Part shown: piece after piece, positions 45,624 to 55,660 of the stretch
Numbering within the stretch: position 1 is the stretch's first letter
How the letters are laid out: the number at the start of each line of letters is the position of its first letter
Assembly: GCA_948099385.1 (NCBI GenBank)
Contig: CANUEZ040000105.1
Location: forward strand, 4,583,001-4,647,000
Direction: 5' to 3'
DNA length: 64,000 nt
Source of the DNA: Fasciola hepatica
Lineage: Eukaryota > Platyhelminthes > Trematoda > Plagiorchiida > Fasciolidae
Position numbers and translations under genes: made by a program
The notes under the pieces: model-generated
Databases searched by the model: none
What the model was told of the DNA's origin: nothing
What the model saw: only the letters and a program-made list of their open reading frames with translations

Positions 45624-47167
45624 GTAAGCAATATACGCGCATGATCTTTTGTGTCAGTATAAACGCTTTTGACCCTTCTTTTCCTAAAATTGCAGGCATA
45701 TCCTTTGTCCCTGGTCATTACAACTTAAATTCCCATGTCTCCCGGTAGCAGATAAATGGCACGTGTTTCATGGGGATGGAGGGCGTACGCCAGAAAAGTT
45801 CAACACCATCTGGTTATCTAGTAAGCGCCGAAGCAGGACTCCCAAACGGAGTCAAGTTAAGGCAATATGATTGCTATTTCCGGACAGCGCTATGAGAGCA
45901 TTGAGAAGCACTTTTGGCCATCCCGAAATTTCGGAAAGGGTTGCATGCAAAAACGAGTATCCTGCCCACAGTTTTCAAATCAAACTTCCAGTTCCTTTGT
46001 TTAATTCATCCTAATAACTGTTTTCATCCCGGCGGTCTAAACCACCGAGTTCATCACAAGAAGTGACTCAGTTGAGATGATTCTCTACATAGTTTTGGTC
46101 TCATGTGGGAATAGTGGTGTCGATCTTTACTCACACAGTAAACTGTCTGACTTGGAAACCGGTTGGTTTCTGGCCGGTTTTCTGGCGGATTTTGCCATTA
46201 CGCTGATCGGTTTTCGAGCGGTTTCTGTACAGTTTTTGAACGGTTCTCGAGCGGTTTGTGCCAATCGTTTGAAATACGTGTTGCGCTTCGTTACTTTCTG
46301 TCACTTCCCAAATTACAACCCACTGTCCCCACTTCTATCTGCCGAATTATGAGGAGGGCATGAAAGAGAAGGGTCTATAACCTGATGTCCCAGTGCATTT
46401 CGGTGCATAAATAAGTATATTGAAATGAGACGTCCATCAAGCAGTGTACATTACTCCGTGTGATCTTCAAATTTTCTTGTTTTTGGTTGGTTTGGCAAAA
46501 ACCTCAGTGGACCCCGTCTTGGCCATGTGGCCATAGTTTCACCTGTTAGCCAACGATCCCGTACAGTGGACGTGAATCACGACGAAACTGCACCCTGACG
46601 TGGTGTGATGGCTTGCGCGCCTCTGTGACCCAAAGAGCTATACAGGATGGCTTCCTTAAGCCGGTGATGCAATCATACCTGACAGGTCAATGGGTAGAGG
46701 CCAGACCAAGTCCAGTCTCCTGGTCCTCCAGGTCGGGAGTTGATTTGAGCTGGCAGCTCAGTCGGCAAAATCAGTGGGAGAATAATTGATCTAAGCAAAT
46801 GGGCTTCCACTAAGCCATCCCGCTGCCTTGTGGATAGGTTCTTGTTGGAACTAAAGGCTTTGGATGAGGACCCTAATCGTTCTCCTGCTTTGTGGCTGGA
46901 CACCCTAGCAGTACCCGTCCAACATCTTCCATGAACTGCACAAATACAAAGAATTTCTCACTGTATCGGTCGTCGCGCAGATTAATCAGGACCGCGCTGC
47001 CCATTGCATCGAGCGGGGTGGGTGGGGATAAGTGGGCTACTGTTCAGAGTTCCCTCTCTTTTATTCAACCTTTGTCTTCTGTTCCTAACCACCCCTCTTT
47101 GCCCCATCTATCCATCCATAATGCTCCCACTGATAACACGGTCGATACTCGCAACGATTCATTGTCA

Positions 47168-47245
47168 ATCATCATCGTCATCATCGTACAGCATTAAACA
47201 GTAGAGCAAGCCCCACTGACCACTACCTTTCTCACCATGTTGCAC
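47168..47245 (-). repeat. Inverted copy of the RTE 3' end at its 5' boundary
   Basis: Reverse complement of 50,429-50,505. About 75 bp with only a handful of differences, all transitions as far as I can see, including the GAT-repeat end (here ATC repeats). It lies immediately before the sequence that leads into the endonuclease. Confidence 0.9.
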
Positions 47246-47399
47246 TGTCAAATAGTGTCGGGAATAATCCTCGGTCTGGTAACTCACATTTTCTCAAGCC
47301 TCGTCAGCCTCTGAATCTCGGCTGCTTCAACGTGCGTACACTCATGCAGGCCGGTCAGCAGGCTGCCTAGCGCTCACAGTAGATTCTCTGAAAATTGAT

Positions 47400-50303
47400 T
47401 TGTGCTGCTTAAGCGAAACGCGCATACAGGATTCGAGCAGTGTAATTCAACTAACTGCTCTTGGTATCTTATCGAGGTATTTTCTGCGCACCTCAGGAGA
47501 CGAAGCAGCTAGGGCTGTGGGTCAACGTGGTGTAGGAATTGTCTTGACTGACAAGGCTGAGGCTGCCCTATTAGACTGGATCCCTGTTAACAGTCGTTTA
47601 TGTGCTGTGAGACTCCAAGGGTCAGTCGGCGTTCGAAAGGATAGTTGTGTTAAACGCAATTTGTTCGTGATCTCGGCGTACGCCCCAACGGACTGCAGCT
47701 CAGACTTGCAGAAAGATGAGTTCTATGATGCACTCGCCACTCTCGTTCGCAGCAGTAAAGGTTCCGACATTGTAGTGCTAGCTGGTGACTTCAATGCACA
47801 AGTTGGCAAACTCAGTGTGTCAGAAGCCTGTTTAGGTGGGCGTTGTGCTTTACCCGCTGAGCGCACAGATAACGGGGATAGGCTTCTCCAATTTTGTGCA
47901 GACAATCGATTGTTCTTGTCTAGCACAAATTTCCGACACAGCTCGCGTCGCACAGCGACATGGCGCTCTAACTCTACAGGTACTTTGAGTCAAATTGACC
48001 ATATCGCCGTAAGCTACCGGTGGCGCAGTTCTGTTCAGAACTGTAGATCCTACTGGTCCACGTACGTAGAGTCGGACCATGCCTTAGTTTTAATGCGATT
48101 ATCTCTCCAGCTCCATGGCCATCGTCGCAAACCGCAAACCCGATTAGCCGTGCAACGTTTGTGTGATCCAGACGTTTGCACCCGTTATGAGCAGAAGTTA
48201 GCACATGAGCTAGGATCCATGGAGAACAGTAATGTAGATGAGCATTGGGCTCATATCAAGCAGGCGATGCACGTTGCAGCAGGTTTCGCCTGTGGTCCTG
48301 GATCCGTTGTCCATCAAAGACACTGGATCTCGCAAGAGTCGCTGAGTATAATGGAGCAAAAGCGTCAGCTCTCGAACCGTAAGGAGATGAATAAGATGCG
48401 GAGAAAGCTGCAAAGACAAGTTACGCGAAGCCTTAAGAAGGATCGCGAAAATTGGTGGGTCAATGTAGCCGAAGAAATGGAAGTGGCAGCTGCTTCAGGT
48501 AACAGTCAAAGACTGTTCAAACTTATTCGTGACACCAGTGGACGGCGAACTCAGGTCAGTGAAGCGATTTGCAATAGGAATGGAGAACCCATCCATAACA
48601 AACAGCAAAGGCTTGACCGATGGGCCGAGTACTTCAAGGAACAGTTTAGCTGGCCGCACGCTAGTGTAGTTACTCCCGTGTCAACAACTGTGACTCATTG
48701 GGTGGTATCACTTGAGCCCCCATCAGAAGTAGAAGTAGAGTCATGTATTCGATTACTAAGGCGGGGGAAAGCGGCAGGTCCCGACGAACTTCCCCCAGTT
48801 CTTTTCAAACTGGGTGGTGAGGCGTTGATAAAATCACTAACCGCCTTGCTCCGTGACATTTGGAAGGAGGAGCGTATTCCGTTAATATGGAGCGAGTCAT
48901 TGATTGTTCCCATCTTCAAGAAGGGAATACGCAATGACTGCAGTAATCATCGTGGGATTAGCTTAATCCCGATAGTCACCAAAGTATTAGCTTCGATTTT
49001 GCTGCACCGTCTTACATCGGCTCGCGAGAGGAATGTCCGCGAACAGCAGGCTGGATTCCGCCCAGGTCGAGGATGCATCGACCAGATTTTTACTCTTCGC
49101 CGACTTCTTGAAACGCGTCACACGCACCGCCGACCAACAATAATGCTTTTCTTAGACCTGAAAGGCGCCTTCGATTCAGTTGATCGAACATCGCTTTTCA
49201 GTACTCTTCATCGAAAAGGTATGCCCCAGAAGTTCGTGAACCTACTGAGATCATTGTATTCTCATACTTCTGGCCGCGTTAGAGTTTACGGCGAACTATC
49301 CGGTCGGTTCGAAACGACCAGTGGTGTTCGGCAGGGATGCCCTTTGTCTCCATTCCTGTTCAACTTCGTCATGGACGAAATAATGGAGAGTGGGCTGCAA
49401 AATCTTCAGGATGTAGGGGTCAAACTAGGAGATAGTGAAAAGCTATGTGACTTAGATTACGCAGACGACGTTGTCTGTTTGTTCGAATCCACGGAACATG
49501 CTCAGCGTGCACTAGATAATCTCGCAAGGGCTGTAGCCCCATTCGGCATGCGCTTTGCACCTTCAAAGTGCAAGGTGATGTTACAAGACTGGACGTCAAC
49601 AATTCCGAGCTTGATGCTCGATGGGGAGGTGCTGTCAGTTGTCGACCACTTCACCTACCTCGGTAGCTGCGTGACGACGGATGGGAGCACAGTAGTAGAG
49701 GTGAGCACGCGGATATCCAAAGCTCGAGCGGCGTACGCTGGATTGAAGCACTTGTGGCGCCGATCCGATATTTCACTGAAGTTGAAAGGTCGTGTATACT
49801 GTGCCACTGTGCGTTCAGTTTTGTTGTACGGTTGCGAAACTTGGAGTCTGCGTGCTGAAGATATTCGTCGTCTTGAGGTTTTCGACCACTGGTGTTTACG
49901 TAGTATCGCTAGGATTGGGTGGAATAGCCGAGTAAGCAACGATGAGGTCAGAAAGCGAGTATTGGGTACTAATTCAGAGAACGTTTTGTCACAGCGTATC
50001 CAACTTAGTAGACTTCGTTGGTTGGGACACGTGTTACGTATGGCAAACACACGTCTACCGTACCGTGTCCTATTCTTTGTTCCTCCTAGGAAGTGGAAGA
50101 GACCACGTGGAGGTCAACAGATGACGTGGCAACGAGGAATGAGAAAATGTACAGCAGACTTAGGAAAAGTAGGTGCTTCACGTCTTCGTGGTTGGGGTCC
50201 AAAAGATCCGTGTACCAGTTGGCTGGAGACACTGAAGGATATGGCTGCGAACCGCGAACAGTGGCGATCGTGTTGTCACTTTCTATCGAATCAGAATGTT
50301 TGA
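47400..50303 (+). CDS. RTE-like endonuclease-reverse transcriptase
   Basis: 967 codons without a stop. APE-type endonuclease at residues 1-240: CLSETR at the start, ISAYAPTD, VLAGDFNAQVG, QIDHIAV and ESDHALV, all catalytic residues kept. RT at about 440-760: GKAAGPDELPPVLFKLGG, NHRGISLIPIV, QQAGFRPGRGCIDQIF, FLDLKGAFDSVD (motif A), SGVRQGCPLSPFLFNFVMDE (motif B), YADDVVCLF (motif C). The C-terminal region has LLYGCETW and WLGHVLRM. The first codon is TTG. A matching N-terminal text (NLGCFNVRTLMQAGQQ) lies upstream in another frame, separated by one missing base near 47,367, so the true protein began earlier and this copy is frameshifted there. In intact relatives the protein performs target-primed reverse transcription. 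Confidence 0.9.
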   Translation: MCCLSETRIQDSSSVIQLTALGILSRYFLRTSGDEAARAVGQRGVGIVLTDKAEAALLDWIPVNSRLCAVRLQGSVGVRKDSCVKRNLFVISAYAPTDCSSDLQKDEFYDALATLVRSSKGSDIVVLAGDFNAQVGKLSVSEACLGGRCALPAERTDNGDRLLQFCADNRLFLSSTNFRHSSRRTATWRSNSTGTLSQIDHIAVSYRWRSSVQNCRSYWSTYVESDHALVLMRLSLQLHGHRRKPQTRLAVQRLCDPDVCTRYEQKLAHELGSMENSNVDEHWAHIKQAMHVAAGFACGPGSVVHQRHWISQESLSIMEQKRQLSNRKEMNKMRRKLQRQVTRSLKKDRENWWVNVAEEMEVAAASGNSQRLFKLIRDTSGRRTQVSEAICNRNGEPIHNKQQRLDRWAEYFKEQFSWPHASVVTPVSTTVTHWVVSLEPPSEVEVESCIRLLRRGKAAGPDELPPVLFKLGGEALIKSLTALLRDIWKEERIPLIWSESLIVPIFKKGIRNDCSNHRGISLIPIVTKVLASILLHRLTSARERNVREQQAGFRPGRGCIDQIFTLRRLLETRHTHRRPTIMLFLDLKGAFDSVDRTSLFSTLHRKGMPQKFVNLLRSLYSHTSGRVRVYGELSGRFETTSGVRQGCPLSPFLFNFVMDEIMESGLQNLQDVGVKLGDSEKLCDLDYADDVVCLFESTEHAQRALDNLARAVAPFGMRFAPSKCKVMLQDWTSTIPSLMLDGEVLSVVDHFTYLGSCVTTDGSTVVEVSTRISKARAAYAGLKHLWRRSDISLKLKGRVYCATVRSVLLYGCETWSLRAEDIRRLEVFDHWCLRSIARIGWNSRVSNDEVRKRVLGTNSENVLSQRIQLSRLRWLGHVLRMANTRLPYRVLFFVPPRKWKRPRGGQQMTWQRGMRKCTADLGKVGASRLRGWGPKDPCTSWLETLKDMAANREQWRSCCHFLSNQNV

Positions 50304-50428
50304 TCGGTGTACGTTTGTACAGTTAGACTGTGTATTCCGTGTGTTGGCTACTAGGGCATTCTTTTCTTTTCCCACCCATATAGGTCCAGTCCCTGTCCAT
50401 CTTGTATATTCATACTTTTTAATTCAAC

Positions 50429-50507
50429 GTGCAACATGGTGAGAAAGGCAGTGGTCAGTGGGGCTTGCCCTACTGTTTAACGCTGTACGATGATGATGAT
50501 GATGAAT
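50429..50507 (+). repeat. 3' end of RTE-like element G with GAT tail
   Basis: Partner of 47,168-47,245. Contains GTGCAACATGGTGAGAAAGG, then the GTGGTCAGTGGGGC block, and ends in GATGATGATGATGATGA. Confidence 0.9.
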
Positions 50508-50589
50508 AGTTGGTGTGTTTTGTACCTTCAATGTGAAAAGTGCTTCTGTAGGACTGTGTTGACTTCATGTCAGATCTCTTATTTTTGCC

Positions 50590-50810
50590 ACATGTTTGCG
50601 CAATAATGCAACGCAAGGGTTATACCTTATAGCCACAAAGACGATTACGGATAACCGGTAACCAGACCGTAAAACTAAGAGTGGGGCCCCCAAGGTCTCA
50701 ATAGGCCACATGTGGTAACGAGCCGAATGACAGTAACTGGTGATGGTGGGGAGGATTCGAACCGCCGATCCCTGAGTTGATAACCAAACGCTTTGTTAGA
50801 GAAAGCCCTA
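50590..50810 (-). mobile_element. tRNA-derived SINE, copy 1
   Basis: On the minus strand the head contains GGTTCGAATCC (an exact RNA polymerase III B box) followed by CCCACCATCACC at about 50,740-50,760. The body continues with a GTTACTGTCATTCGGCTCGTTACCAC block and ends TGGCTATAAGGTATAACCC. The same order is found at 55,398-55,660 (+) and 59,455-59,680 (-). The A-box half is poorly preserved here. Non-coding and presumably mobilised by one of the LINEs. Confidence 0.65.
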
Positions 50811-51440
50811 ATTGAAGTAGATAAGTTTTGTTACCTGCGCAATTATATCTCACCAAGTTATCAGATAACGGATGAAGTGTCTTCTCGTAAACAGAAGGCG
50901 CCTCGGATTTTGCTAACCTCAGTTATGTGTGGCGCTGGTGCGACATCTAGTTGTTTAATATAAGCCAAGTGTACACTGCCGTTGATAAATCCGCCCTGCT
51001 ATACGGCTCAGACACACGGGCGTTGAGTGGAGAAAATAAGCAGACTGTCGATGTTTTCGTATTATTACTCGAGTATGGTGGGAACACCGTATTAGGAATG
51101 CTGCGGTTAGGCGTAGGGTGTTGAGAATCGGTGGTCAGTCACTGAAAAGAGGATTAAATCTGAAGAGGTTGAGGTGGCTGAGACGTGATACGCGTGCCCA
51201 ACGATAAACGTCCTTGCCGTGTGCTTTTCTCTGAGACAGGTAACGTTTGGAAACTAGGTGGAGGTGGCCAATCCATAACACGGCAACGAGGTATGGAAAC
51301 ATTGACCAATGAACTTGGCCAAATAAAACGTGTAAGACTTCTGTGTTGGGATTCACGAAATCCGCCTGTCGGATGGTTAGAGACATCAAGTGGTATGCCT
51401 GATTGTCACAGCCAGTGGTGTTCAGTTTCAGTTTATTCAA
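50811..51440 (+). pseudogene. RTE-like C-terminal fragment (copy H)
   Basis: Starts EVDKFCYLRNYIS (the post-RT YLGS block), then ITDEVSSR, ALLYGSDTRAL (position of LLYGCETW), and in 51,185-51,440 GGGGQSITRQRGMETLTNEL and WLETSSGM. Several stops and shifts. It corresponds to the last 230 or so codons of element G but is a diverged relative, closer to copies I and J. Confidence 0.65.
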
Positions 51441-51659
51441 CCAATAACCTTGTACTTCTGTGCTCTGGTTTTGGTTGCTACCTTCCAGCGTCGTCGAGTA
51501 AAGGGCGAAAATAATAGGAGCGTAGTGATGAAGATTCAAAAAGTTAAACTATCAAGCGGAAATCGAGAGGACAAGTAACGAGTCTTAATGCAACTACGCC
51601 ACTGGCCACGACATCTAGCCATATCACTTAATGTCTCCAACCATTTGGTAGGTGGATTG

Positions 51660-52782
51660 CGCGGACTTACCTACTTACTTTTACTTTTAAGCGACTATCT
51701 CCTGCGAGGGGATAAGTCGGTCCCATGGATATCACGGACCATTGCTGACCACGCGCGGCGGTCGGAAGCAAGCTCCGTACAGATCCTGACCCAGTTCTTT
51801 TTCCATCGCCGGGCTCCATAAACCAACCGAAGGCCTAGAAGCTCTACGTCTTTCTCTATTGTACTGGTCTACGTTTTGAGCGGCTCACCAAGGCGACAAC
51901 GCCAACCAGGGCAGGGAGTGGGGCAGAGTGTTTGCTTGGTTATCTCTGACTCGGGTCGCTGAAGCGTATGGCCGAACCACTGGAGTCATAGACGTTGGAG
52001 GAGAACGGGGAGAGCATCGATATCAGAGCATCGTCTCCTTACCTCGTCGTTGGACACCCTGTCGCGCCACTTGACTTTGAGAATTTGCCGCAGGCACCAG
52101 TAGTCGAAAACCTTCAGCCTTTTGGTGTCCTCAGCTCGTAGTGGCCAGGTTTCTCAGCCATAGATGAGTACGGACCGGATGGCGGCACGGTAAACACGAA
52201 CTTTGGTTCTTAAGGTGATTTCACTGCAAGTCCACAGCGTTCGTCTTAGCAGAAGAAATGCTCTCCTGGCGCTGTCGATCCGTGATACCACTTCATCTTT
52301 TGCCTGGCCGTTCAGAAGCAGAGTTGAGCCTGGGTATTTGAATGAAGGGACGTATTCGACTGGTTGGTCGTTGATCGACAGTTTTTGAATTGTCGGGCCC
52401 AGATGGGTTGTGAAAGCTTTTGTTTCGGTCGAATTTACTTCAAGTCCGATGGACCTCGCGAAGGAATTGATTCGGTCGAGGGTTGGTTGTAGCGTAGCGG
52501 GGGAGTCTCCTAGCACGACAATAGCATCCGCGAACTCCAGGTCCGAGATGCATATTTCCTGGCTAAGCTGAACGCCAGGGTAGTTGTGTAATGCCTGTCG
52601 CATTGTCCAATCAATGGCGTAGTTGAATAGCACCGGTGAGAGGGGACAGCCCTGCCTAACTCCGGTAGTGAGTGCGAAATCGCGGGACTCTTCACCGTAC
52701 ATACGAACCCTGGCACCACTTGTCGAGTAGTATCCCCTCAACAGCCTTAAAAGCTTATCGTGCATCCCATCGGATCTAGTGG
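51660..52782 (-). mobile_element. RTE-like element K inserted in copy J
   Basis: 5'-truncated copy of the same family as L (61,155-63,193). 211 codons at 52,154-52,789 include TGVRQGCPLSPVLFNYAIDW (motif B) and LEFADAIVVL, where the catalytic FADD reads FADA. A TGA at 52,151-52,153 replaces the Cys of GCETW. Text continues to about 51,665 and ends in a short AAGTA-type tail (minus strand). An ATCC four-base duplication may flank it. Part of it (52,301-52,755) is identical to 62,739-63,193. Confidence 0.75.
52301..52755 (-). repeat. 455-bp inverted block, perfect copy 1
   Basis: Line-by-line comparison with the reverse complement of 62,739-63,193 shows no difference over 455 bases. The next nine bases toward the 5' side differ at six positions, then eleven match again. 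At the 3' side copy L is cut off while K continues. Confidence 0.9.
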
Positions 52783-53829
52783 ACCCCAACCTGGAAGTCT
52801 AACAAGTCCTACTGGGCCAGGTCCACTGATCAAGGTTTTCATACCTCTTTGCCATGTCACGGACTGACCACCTCGACTTACCTTCCAACCACCACTTGCC
52901 TCAGAGAACAGCGTAAGCCGAGGAAATCTATCGATGGGCATGCGTAACACATGTCCCAATCACCTTAACCACTTTAGGTTCAGTACTTGATCCACAGACT
53001 GACCTCTGGTTCCCAACACCTTACGCCGAACCTCATTATTGCTGATACGGTGTTCCCACCATACTCGGGCAACGCTGCAGACACATCGATGCTCGAACAC
53101 CGACAGTCTAGGCCTATCTTCTGCATCAGCGGCCATGTTTCTGAACCGTATGAAAGAACAGACTTAACCACCGCAGTGTGCACTCTACCCTTGACAGACA
53201 GTCGGATGTCACGCCGACGCCTCAGATGACGGAGGTTGGCAAAGGCCAAACGTGCCTACTGTATACGCGATGACACTTCATCCGTTATCTGTCCTCCTGG
53301 TGAGCTGTAACTGCCCAGGTAACGAAATTTATCCACTTCAGCTAGAACTTCCTCGGCTAAAACAAGGTTTGGTGTTGAGACAACCCAGTCCTGCAGCAGC
53401 ATTTTACACTTTGAAGGTGCAAAACGCATCACAAACATTCTTACACTGTTGTTTAGGCTATCTAAAAGAGCTTGCAACTTTCCTGGATCTTCACGCAGAG
53501 GAACGATTTCGTCCGCGTATGCCAAGTCAGACAGTTTACTACCTGAGCAAAGATCGACGCTGCTATTCTCATACGAGGATAGGGCTATCTCAAAAATCAG
53601 TTCAATCACAAAGTTGAAGAGGAAGGATGAAAGAGTGCAATCCGGATGAACACCGCTTTCCGTGGTGAACTCGGGGGAAAGATCGCCGTAAGTACAAACT
53701 CGGCTTCGGCTGTTTGCATACAAGCATTGCACGTCACAGCAAAGGTTAGAGAGAACCGAAGGCGTGATTTGAGGGTATTGGCTATTTTCGTATCGTAGAG
53801 TAATGAAGCTGTGACTGTCTTTGAAGCTC

Positions 53830-54060
53830 ACACAATTTTCCCCAGGTATTGCGATTTTGCAGCGTGATCTTGTAATATGCCAGTTATGCCTCTTGAGCGA
53901 TGTTAAGACATGGCTATCAGAGCTCCCGTATCCACAAGCGCCTTCAGTGCGATGCCATTAATGAAGACTTCGGTGATCGCCTGCGAAAGACTACTACGCA
54001 CTACCCCGACGGTCATCGACGGCATTCAGGTAGTGTTTTTAAGGAGCGGCACACTGTTGT
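53830..54060 (-). pseudogene. Ty3/Gypsy protease fragment
   Basis: Minus-strand text at 53,915-53,985 reads TEVFINGIALKALVDTGALI, the flap-free start of a retroviral-type aspartic protease with the DTG triad intact. Upstream text (VCRSLKTLPECRR near 54,030-54,065) looks like the linker after a gag zinc knuckle. It is cut on the left by RTE copy J. Together with the zinc-knuckle segment at 54,778-54,945 it represents one Gypsy element split by RTE copy I. Confidence 0.5.
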
Positions 54061-54149
54061 TAACCTCGCGTTCGTTCTGTGATTTCTATATATGACCTGC
54101 GCACTCGGCCTCCGCTTGCAACTCCTGTCGCTTCAATCCGCAGTGAAGA

Positions 54150-54777
54150 CCCAAAAGACGGGAATACAACACGCCAAGCGACAGTGTATTTCAGTCCAGT
54201 TCAGTCCAGACAACCATTAACCATGCACCGGGTGCGGTGGCTTTGGTTACTATCTCCTAGCGGCAACCTCAAAAGGAAATAATGAAGGAGAAAAGAGTAT
54301 GAAAGGAGTAAGAGGAGAACTACATTAATGGAATTAAGTCGACGAAGAAAGTCGTGAATGCAAGAGCACCACTGATGGCGGCATCTAGCCATATCCCTCA
54401 ATGTATCTAACCATTGAGTGGGAGAGTCTCTTGGACTCCACCCAGGAAGCCTAACACGCCCTACATGGCCAAGTCCACTAGTTGGGCTTTTCATACCTTT
54501 CTTCCACGTTATGGACTGACCACCCTTACTTATCTTCCAACCGGTACTCGCCTCAGCAAATAGTACGCCGAGGGATCCTGTCAAAGGACATGCGTAAAAC
54601 ATGTCCAAATCATCCTAGCCTGGTCATCTTAAGTGTTTCATCTAATTATTTGACTTTTGAACCAAAGACTTTCCGCCGAACCTCAGCATTGCTCACACGG
54701 TGTTCCCACCAGATTCGAGCAATACTACGAAGACATCGGTTTTCAAATACCGACAATCTCCGTATGTCACGCACTTT
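54150..54777 (-). pseudogene. RTE-like C-terminal fragment (copy I)
   Basis: Minus strand. It opens with an RRLSVFENRCLRSIARIWW block near 54,765, then a NAEVRRKVFG text, and in 54,201-54,608 ASTGWKISKGGQSITWKKGM, VRLPGWSPRD and QWLDTLRDMARC. It matches the last quarter of the RTE ORF. The start coincides with a break in a Gypsy zinc-knuckle sequence. Confidence 0.65.
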
Positions 54778-54945
54778 ATGATAACGTCCCTTCTTGCCAC
54801 ATCCATTGCAAACAGCCTCTCGGACGAGACTTACGGATGAACTGTGCTTATTTGACCCACAAAGGTGACGTTTATTATTCGACGTTGCAGCAGAAGCAAC
54901 AGAAACGCTTTCAGCGGAGATATTATGCTTATCAGGAGTTGGTGC
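54778..54945 (-). pseudogene. Gypsy gag zinc-knuckle fragment
   Basis: Minus-strand text includes HLCGSNKHSSS, then AVCNGCGKKGRYHKV, the CxxCGKxGH-type signature of gag nucleocapsids with the His shifted and the last Cys position lost at the insertion junction. These knuckles bind element RNA. It lies upstream of the protease fragment at 53,830-54,060, as expected for one element. Confidence 0.5.
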
Positions 54946-55397
54946 GGGCTCCGAAGCACGGGTTGTAGATACACTGTATACGTTTTCGGATTGATATTAG
55001 CTGCAAATAACCGGACCTTTTCTAGGGGTCTCGTGTTCGCCTTGAATAGCTTCCTATGTTCTTTTCGGCTGTCACAGATTTAAAGTTGCAATCTTATTTC
55101 GTTGGTTAACAGGCGATACGTATACCTGATGAGCGGCAAGAACCGCGGAACCGGTCGTGTGCTCCAGGGGAGTTTTGTATTATCATCCACATGCAACGCC
55201 ATAATAGCATATATCCTCGTTCTGAACAGTAGTCTTGTTAACCGACAAAGTGAATTTGAAGGAATCACCTTGGGATTCCAAAAACGTACTTTTCGTCCAT
55301 GCACAATCCTTACGATCCACATGAGATTCCATCCATAAACTTGTGTTTTTGTTCATAGTACCTCCAACCAGTGGGGTGATAATACGGCCACTGTAGT
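54946..55397. other. No gene recognised
   Basis: About 450 bp. Minus-strand frames (for example 55,080-55,322) may be more of the Gypsy gag region but carry no firm motif. Confidence 0.3.
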
Positions 55398-55660
55398 GGG
55401 TGGTGGTCGAGTGGCTTAGAGCGTTTGTTTACTACCTCGGAGGTCTGAGGTTCGAGACCCCGCCATCACCGGTTACATTGGTGGTAGACAGTAATCCACT
55501 GTCGTCCGGATCGTTACCACATCCGACCTGTTGGGACCTTATGTGGTTCTTCCCCACTCCAAATCAGGGCCTGGTTGCCGGTTTTCCCCAGTAGTGTAGT
55601 GGGCTTTCGTGGCTATGAGGTAGATACCCTTTTCACTGCGCTCATGCGCAAGCACGTAAT
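55398..55660 (+). mobile_element. tRNA-derived SINE, copy 2
   Basis: Best preserved head: GGTGGTGGTCGAGTGGC (A box region) at 55,400, GGTTCGAGACC (B box) at 55,449-55,459, then CCGCCATCACC, which can pair with the initial GGTGGTGG as an acceptor stem. The body has GGTGGTAGACAGTAATCC, TGTCGTCCGG, GTTACCAC and ends TGGCTATGAGGTAGATACCC. The head resembles a serine- or leucine-type tRNA, but the anticodon arm is not canonical. Confidence 0.75.

Larger units (their letters stand above)
47168..50507 (+). mobile_element. RTE-like non-LTR element G, nearly intact
   Basis: Endonuclease-RT frame, a 3' UTR of about 200 bp and a GAT-repeat tail at 50,488-50,505. That tail is typical for RTE-clade elements, which end in short trinucleotide repeats. 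The terminal inverted copy at 47,168-47,245 bounds it at the left. No clear target-site duplication. The element lies within SGTA intron 1, in the sense orientation. Confidence 0.8.
51588..53790 (-). pseudogene. RTE-like RT copy J, split by element K
   Basis: Minus strand. 53,256-53,785 has SSFLFNFVIELI (motif B), LAYADEIV (motif C with Glu for the second Asp) and KCKMLLQDWV. 52,980-53,249 has NLRHLRRRRDIRLSVKGRV and SYGSETWPL. 52,747-52,959 has MGHVLRMPIDRFPR and GGQSVTWQRGMKTL, then VRLPGWGPLDP at 52,785. The next block, TKWLETLSDMARC, resumes at 51,655-51,590. The gap is element K, flanked by ATCC on both sides. J itself begins abruptly within a Gypsy protease-like sequence. Inactive. Confidence 0.75.

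Noticed and set aside
55398..55470. Genuine tRNA gene
   Set aside because: A and B boxes and a partial acceptor stem are present, but the anticodon arm is not canonical and the same body follows it in other copies, so it is a SINE head.
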